NCBI GenBank assembly: GCA_964469165.1 | Contig: CAYXXZ010000071.1 | Location: forward strand, 1 to 15,747 | DNA from: CAYXXZ01 sp964469165 | GTDB lineage: Bacteria > Pseudomonadota > Gammaproteobacteria > Pseudomonadales > Porticoccaceae | Reading direction: 5' to 3' | Length of the DNA stretch: 15,747 bases | Shown here: positions 13,462 through 15,747 of the stretch, piece after piece | Numbering within the stretch: position 1 is the stretch's first letter | How the letters are laid out: each line of letters opens with the position of its first letter | Position numbers and translations under genes: made by a program | The notes under the pieces: generated by a model | Told to the model about the DNA's origin: nothing | What the model saw: only the letters and a program-made list of their open reading frames with translations | Databases searched by the model: none

Positions 13462-14922
13462 TCACAGAGTGCGGAGACTGTCCGGATGCCATTCCTGCAG
13501 TTCTGGCGGCGCCTGGCGCTGCTCGCGCTGCAGGCGGCGGTTTTCCTCGATGGTGTTCCATTGCAGCAGGCGCTGGAAGCGCAGCACGTTGCGCACGAAA
13601 TGCACGGGCTCGTGGCCGCGCGCGTAGCCATGTCTTACCGTGCTGTAATATTTCTGGCGCTGGAGCAGCGGCAGGTAGTTCTCGACCTGTTCCCATAGAT
13701 TGGGATCGCGCCCGGCGCGCTGCGTGAGAACGCGGGCATCTTCCAGGTGGCCGAGGCCGACGTTGTAGGCGGCGAGGGCGAAGCGGATCCGGTCCGGCCC
13801 GGTGATGGCGTCGGGGATGCGGGAAAGCGTCTGCAGAAAATATTCGGTACCGCCGCGGATGCTTTCAACCGGATCGTGGCGGTCGCGGACATTCACTTCG
13901 GAAGCCGCCTTCCTGGTGAGCATCATCATGCCCCTCACGCCGGTGTGGGAAACGGCCATGGGGTTCCAGTGGGACTCCTGATAGGCGATGGCCGCGAGAA
14001 GGTGCCAGTCGATGCCGTGCAATTGCGCCATGCGCTCGAATTCTTCGCGATACAGGGGCAGGCGTGATCTGAGGCGGTTGAGAAACAGGATCGAGCCCGA
14101 TACCGAGAACTGGTCCAGTTCGGCAAAGAACCGGGTTTGCATGTCCGCCAGTTGGCCGCTGCTGCGCAATTCCCGCAAAAACTGGTTGGCCGCCTGAACC
14201 AGGCTGTCGTCGCCGTTACGTGGAAAGGCCCAGGCCAGTGCCTGGGGCTCGGTGATGGTCAGCGTGCTCGAGGCGTTGGGGTACATGGTGCGGTGCGCGT
14301 GAAAGGTGGTGGAATCCACCACCGCATACTCGAGCTCGCCGGCATCCACCATTTCCATGAGTTCGATCATCTCGATGTCTTCGATGGCGATCCACGCCAG
14401 TTCGGGGTGCTCCCGCTTCAGTTCCTCGAGGTGCTCTTCGTGCGAACTGCCGGCGATCACCGCCACTTGGCCATCGATAAGGTTGGTGATGTCTCTGGGT
14501 GCCGGCGTGCCGCGGCGGTGCAGGACGATCTGCTCCACTTCGCCGTAGGGCTCCGAGAAGCGGAGATTGGCGCGGCGTTCGGGAGTGATGGTGAGGGTCG
14601 CACCGGCAAAGTCGGCATTGGGGCCGCCCAGCATGTGGAACATCTGCGTCAGGGATTCGGTGGTGCTTACTACCAGCTCAACACTGAGATGTTCAGCGAA
14701 TCTTTGCGCCAGCAGGTATTCGAAGCCGTTCTCGCCCTTGGCGTCTTCGTAGTAGGTGAGGGGGCCGGGGCGGGTGATGAGCTTGACCTTGCCGGATGCG
14801 CGAATGGCTTCCAGGCGCGAGATCTCGTGGCTGTGGCTCAGGAACACGGCCATGGCGATGATGATGCCGCCAAGAATCAGGCGCTTGACGGCTCTTTCCA
14901 GTTGCAGATGGCTCAGTCGCAT
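13462..14922 (-). CDS. mltF: Membrane-bound lytic murein transglycosylase F
   Basis: A 486-residue protein from ATG 14922. It begins with a basic stretch and a hydrophobic anchor (about 15-29), then an amino-acid-binding-like periplasmic domain (about 37-268: KVKLITRPGPLTYY, PNADFAGATLTITPER). An SLT-type catalytic domain follows (about 300-445) with AAIAYQESHWNP (catalytic Glu316), GVRGMMMLT, GGTEYFLQTL, FALAAYNVGLGHLEDA and the closing YYSTVRHGYARGHE. These phrases match E. coli MltF closely. It cleaves peptidoglycan glycan strands to anhydromuropeptides at the outer-membrane face. A longer frame opens at GTG 15063, but it would run into the purL promoter and adds 47 residues lacking a signal; I chose the Met that leaves the anchor near the N-terminus. 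The ribosome binding site is weak. It is divergent from purL, as in E. coli. Confidence 0.93.
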   Translation of the reverse strand: MRLSHLQLERAVKRLILGGIIIAMAVFLSHSHEISRLEAIRASGKVKLITRPGPLTYYEDAKGENGFEYLLAQRFAEHLSVELVVSTTESLTQMFHMLGGPNADFAGATLTITPERRANLRFSEPYGEVEQIVLHRRGTPAPRDITNLIDGQVAVIAGSSHEEHLEELKREHPELAWIAIEDIEMIELMEMVDAGELEYAVVDSTTFHAHRTMYPNASSTLTITEPQALAWAFPRNGDDSLVQAANQFLRELRSSGQLADMQTRFFAELDQFSVSGSILFLNRLRSRLPLYREEFERMAQLHGIDWHLLAAIAYQESHWNPMAVSHTGVRGMMMLTRKAASEVNVRDRHDPVESIRGGTEYFLQTLSRIPDAITGPDRIRFALAAYNVGLGHLEDARVLTQRAGRDPNLWEQVENYLPLLQRQKYYSTVRHGYARGHEPVHFVRNVLRFQRLLQWNTIEENRRLQREQRQAPPELQEWHPDSLRTL

Positions 14923-15012
14923 GGGGTGCAGAGAGTGCCGCTGGTGTCGAACAGGGGGCGCCATCCTACTGCCGGGTGCCGTGCGCGGCAACCCTGCACC
15001 GTCTCGCCGCAG

Positions 15013-15041
15013 CTGTTGTTGCCTACCAATTCCAGTACAAT
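15013..15041 (+). promoter_or_regulatory. Candidate purL promoter
   Basis: TACAAT (15036-15041) matches the -10 consensus at five of six positions. CTGTTG (15013-15018), 17 bp upstream, is a modest -35. The -10 is 40 bp before the purL ATG. I did not find a clear PurR operator in the gap. Confidence 0.4.
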
Positions 15042-15081
15042 AGCCACCCGAATTCCCCCGCACGTTGTGAGACCACGATTC

Positions 15082-15747
15082 ATGCTGACCCTCAGCGGTG
15101 CTCCTGCACTATCCTCTTTTCGCAAGCAGAAACTTCTCGATGCTCTCCGGCAGATCAATCCTGACATTCACTCCCTGTACGCCGAGTATATTCACTTCGC
15201 GGACGTGGAAGAAGCACTCGCGCCCGAGGAAAAAACCGTGCTGGACGCGCTGTTGCGCTATGGTCCGCGCGCCGCGCGCGAGGCTCGGGATGGCAGCATC
15301 TTTCTGGTGACGCCACGGCCGGGCACCATTTCCCCCTGGTCCAGCAAGGCCACCGACATCGCCCACAACGCCGGGCTTGGCAAGGTGAAACGCATCGAGC
15401 GGGGAATCGTTTACTACCTGCACGGCGATACACCGCTCAAGCACCAGCAGCGCGAGGCGGTCAGCCATCTTTTGTACGATCGCATGGTGGAGGCGGTGTT
15501 CGACGATCTGGACGCGGCGCGCAAGCTCTTCGTGCGCCATGAGCCGCGCCGCCACACCAGCGTCGATGTGCTGGGCGACGGTAGAAATGCTCTGGTGAGA
15601 GCCAACAGCGAGTTCGGCTTGGCGCTTGCCGAGGATGAGCTCGACTACCTGCTGGACAGCTTCACCGGTCTTGGCCGCAACCCCACGGACGTCGAGCTGA
15701 TGATGTTCGCGCAGGCCAACTCCGAGCACTGCCGGCACAAGATCTTC
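15082..15747 (+). CDS. purL: Phosphoribosylformylglycinamidine synthase (FGAM synthase), N-terminal part
   Basis: The first 222 codons of PurL, cut by the window end. The enzyme makes FGAM from FGAR, glutamine and ATP, a step of de novo purine synthesis in the cytoplasm. Large single-chain gammaproteobacterial PurL is recognised by LSGAPALSSFRKQKLL, YAEYIHFADVEE, the strongly conserved TPRPGTISPWSSKATDIAHN (77-96), the region RERMVEAVF-like at 134-140, and FAQANSEHCRHKIF (209-222), where the ATP/FGAR site begins. ATG 15082 is the only reasonable start; the upstream GTGAGA is a weak ribosome binding site. It lies in the expected orientation opposite mltF. Nothing is odd in the visible part. 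Confidence 0.97.
   Translation, partial: MLTLSGAPALSSFRKQKLLDALRQINPDIHSLYAEYIHFADVEEALAPEEKTVLDALLRYGPRAAREARDGSIFLVTPRPGTISPWSSKATDIAHNAGLGKVKRIERGIVYYLHGDTPLKHQQREAVSHLLYDRMVEAVFDDLDAARKLFVRHEPRRHTSVDVLGDGRNALVRANSEFGLALAEDELDYLLDSFTGLGRNPTDVELMMFAQANSEHCRHKIF

Noticed and set aside
14923..15063. Extended N-terminus of MltF from GTG 15063
   Set aside because: It would overlap the purL promoter, displaces the membrane anchor from the N-terminus and has no counterpart in known MltF proteins.

Overview
The window looks like chromosome from a gammaproteobacterium with fairly high G+C (about 60% by eye). The clearest markers are at the right end: a complete membrane-bound lytic transglycosylase F gene (mltF) divergent from the start of purL, the arrangement seen in E. 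coli and relatives, and a LexA-boxed dinB next to it. The oxygenase-rich left two thirds (aryl-CoA ligase, FAD monooxygenase, CYP153-like P450, rubredoxin, ferredoxin) would suit a marine or hydrocarbon-associated lineage such as the Cellvibrionales/Halieaceae. That placement is inference; no rRNA or other taxonomic marker is present.

Layout. (1) 1-3986, minus strand: a tight four-gene operon, alpha/beta hydrolase -> EntE/DhbE-like aryl acid ligase -> VOC-fold protein -> FAD aromatic monooxygenase (cut by the window edge). It resembles CoA-dependent degradation of a 2-hydroxy- or 2-aminobenzoate-type acid. (2) 4319-4762, minus: a SnoaL/NTF2-like protein. (3) 5030-5779, plus: a TetR-family regulator bracketed by two oppositely oriented copies of a ~120-bp palindromic repeat. 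(4) 6139-7208, plus: a membrane three-histidine-box desaturase/hydroxylase followed after 14 nt by a 53-residue rubredoxin. (5) 7444-9032, minus: a [2Fe-2S] ferredoxin translationally overlapping a CYP153-like P450, convergent with (4) across a stem-loop terminator. (6) 9401-10435, plus: a quinone-oxidoreductase-type MDR protein, divergent from (5). (7) 10445-11608, minus: an unusual protein joining a chalcone-isomerase-like domain, a charged helix and a TonB C-terminal domain. (8) 11853-12182, plus: a small four-helix membrane protein whose 3' end overlaps dinB tail to tail. (9) 12057-13262, minus: dinB (Pol IV) with a good LexA box. (10) A third copy of the repeat. (11) mltF (minus) and partial purL (plus).

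How it may work together. Three redox modules lie side by side: a CoA-ligase/flavin hydroxylase pathway for an aromatic acid, a rubredoxin-fed di-iron membrane enzyme, and a ferredoxin-fed P450. The TetR protein sits between the aromatic operon and the desaturase and may control either, with candidate palindromes in the desaturase promoter. No ferredoxin or rubredoxin reductase is present, so those electrons must come from elsewhere in the genome.

The most unexpected features are the dispersed palindromic repeat family (three copies in 8.6 kb, two at the same position relative to the 3' end of a gene), the CHI-like/TonB fusion, and the DinB C-terminal tail that runs past the clamp-binding motif into an opposing gene. 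I saw no CRISPR array, tRNA, rRNA, transposase or phage gene.
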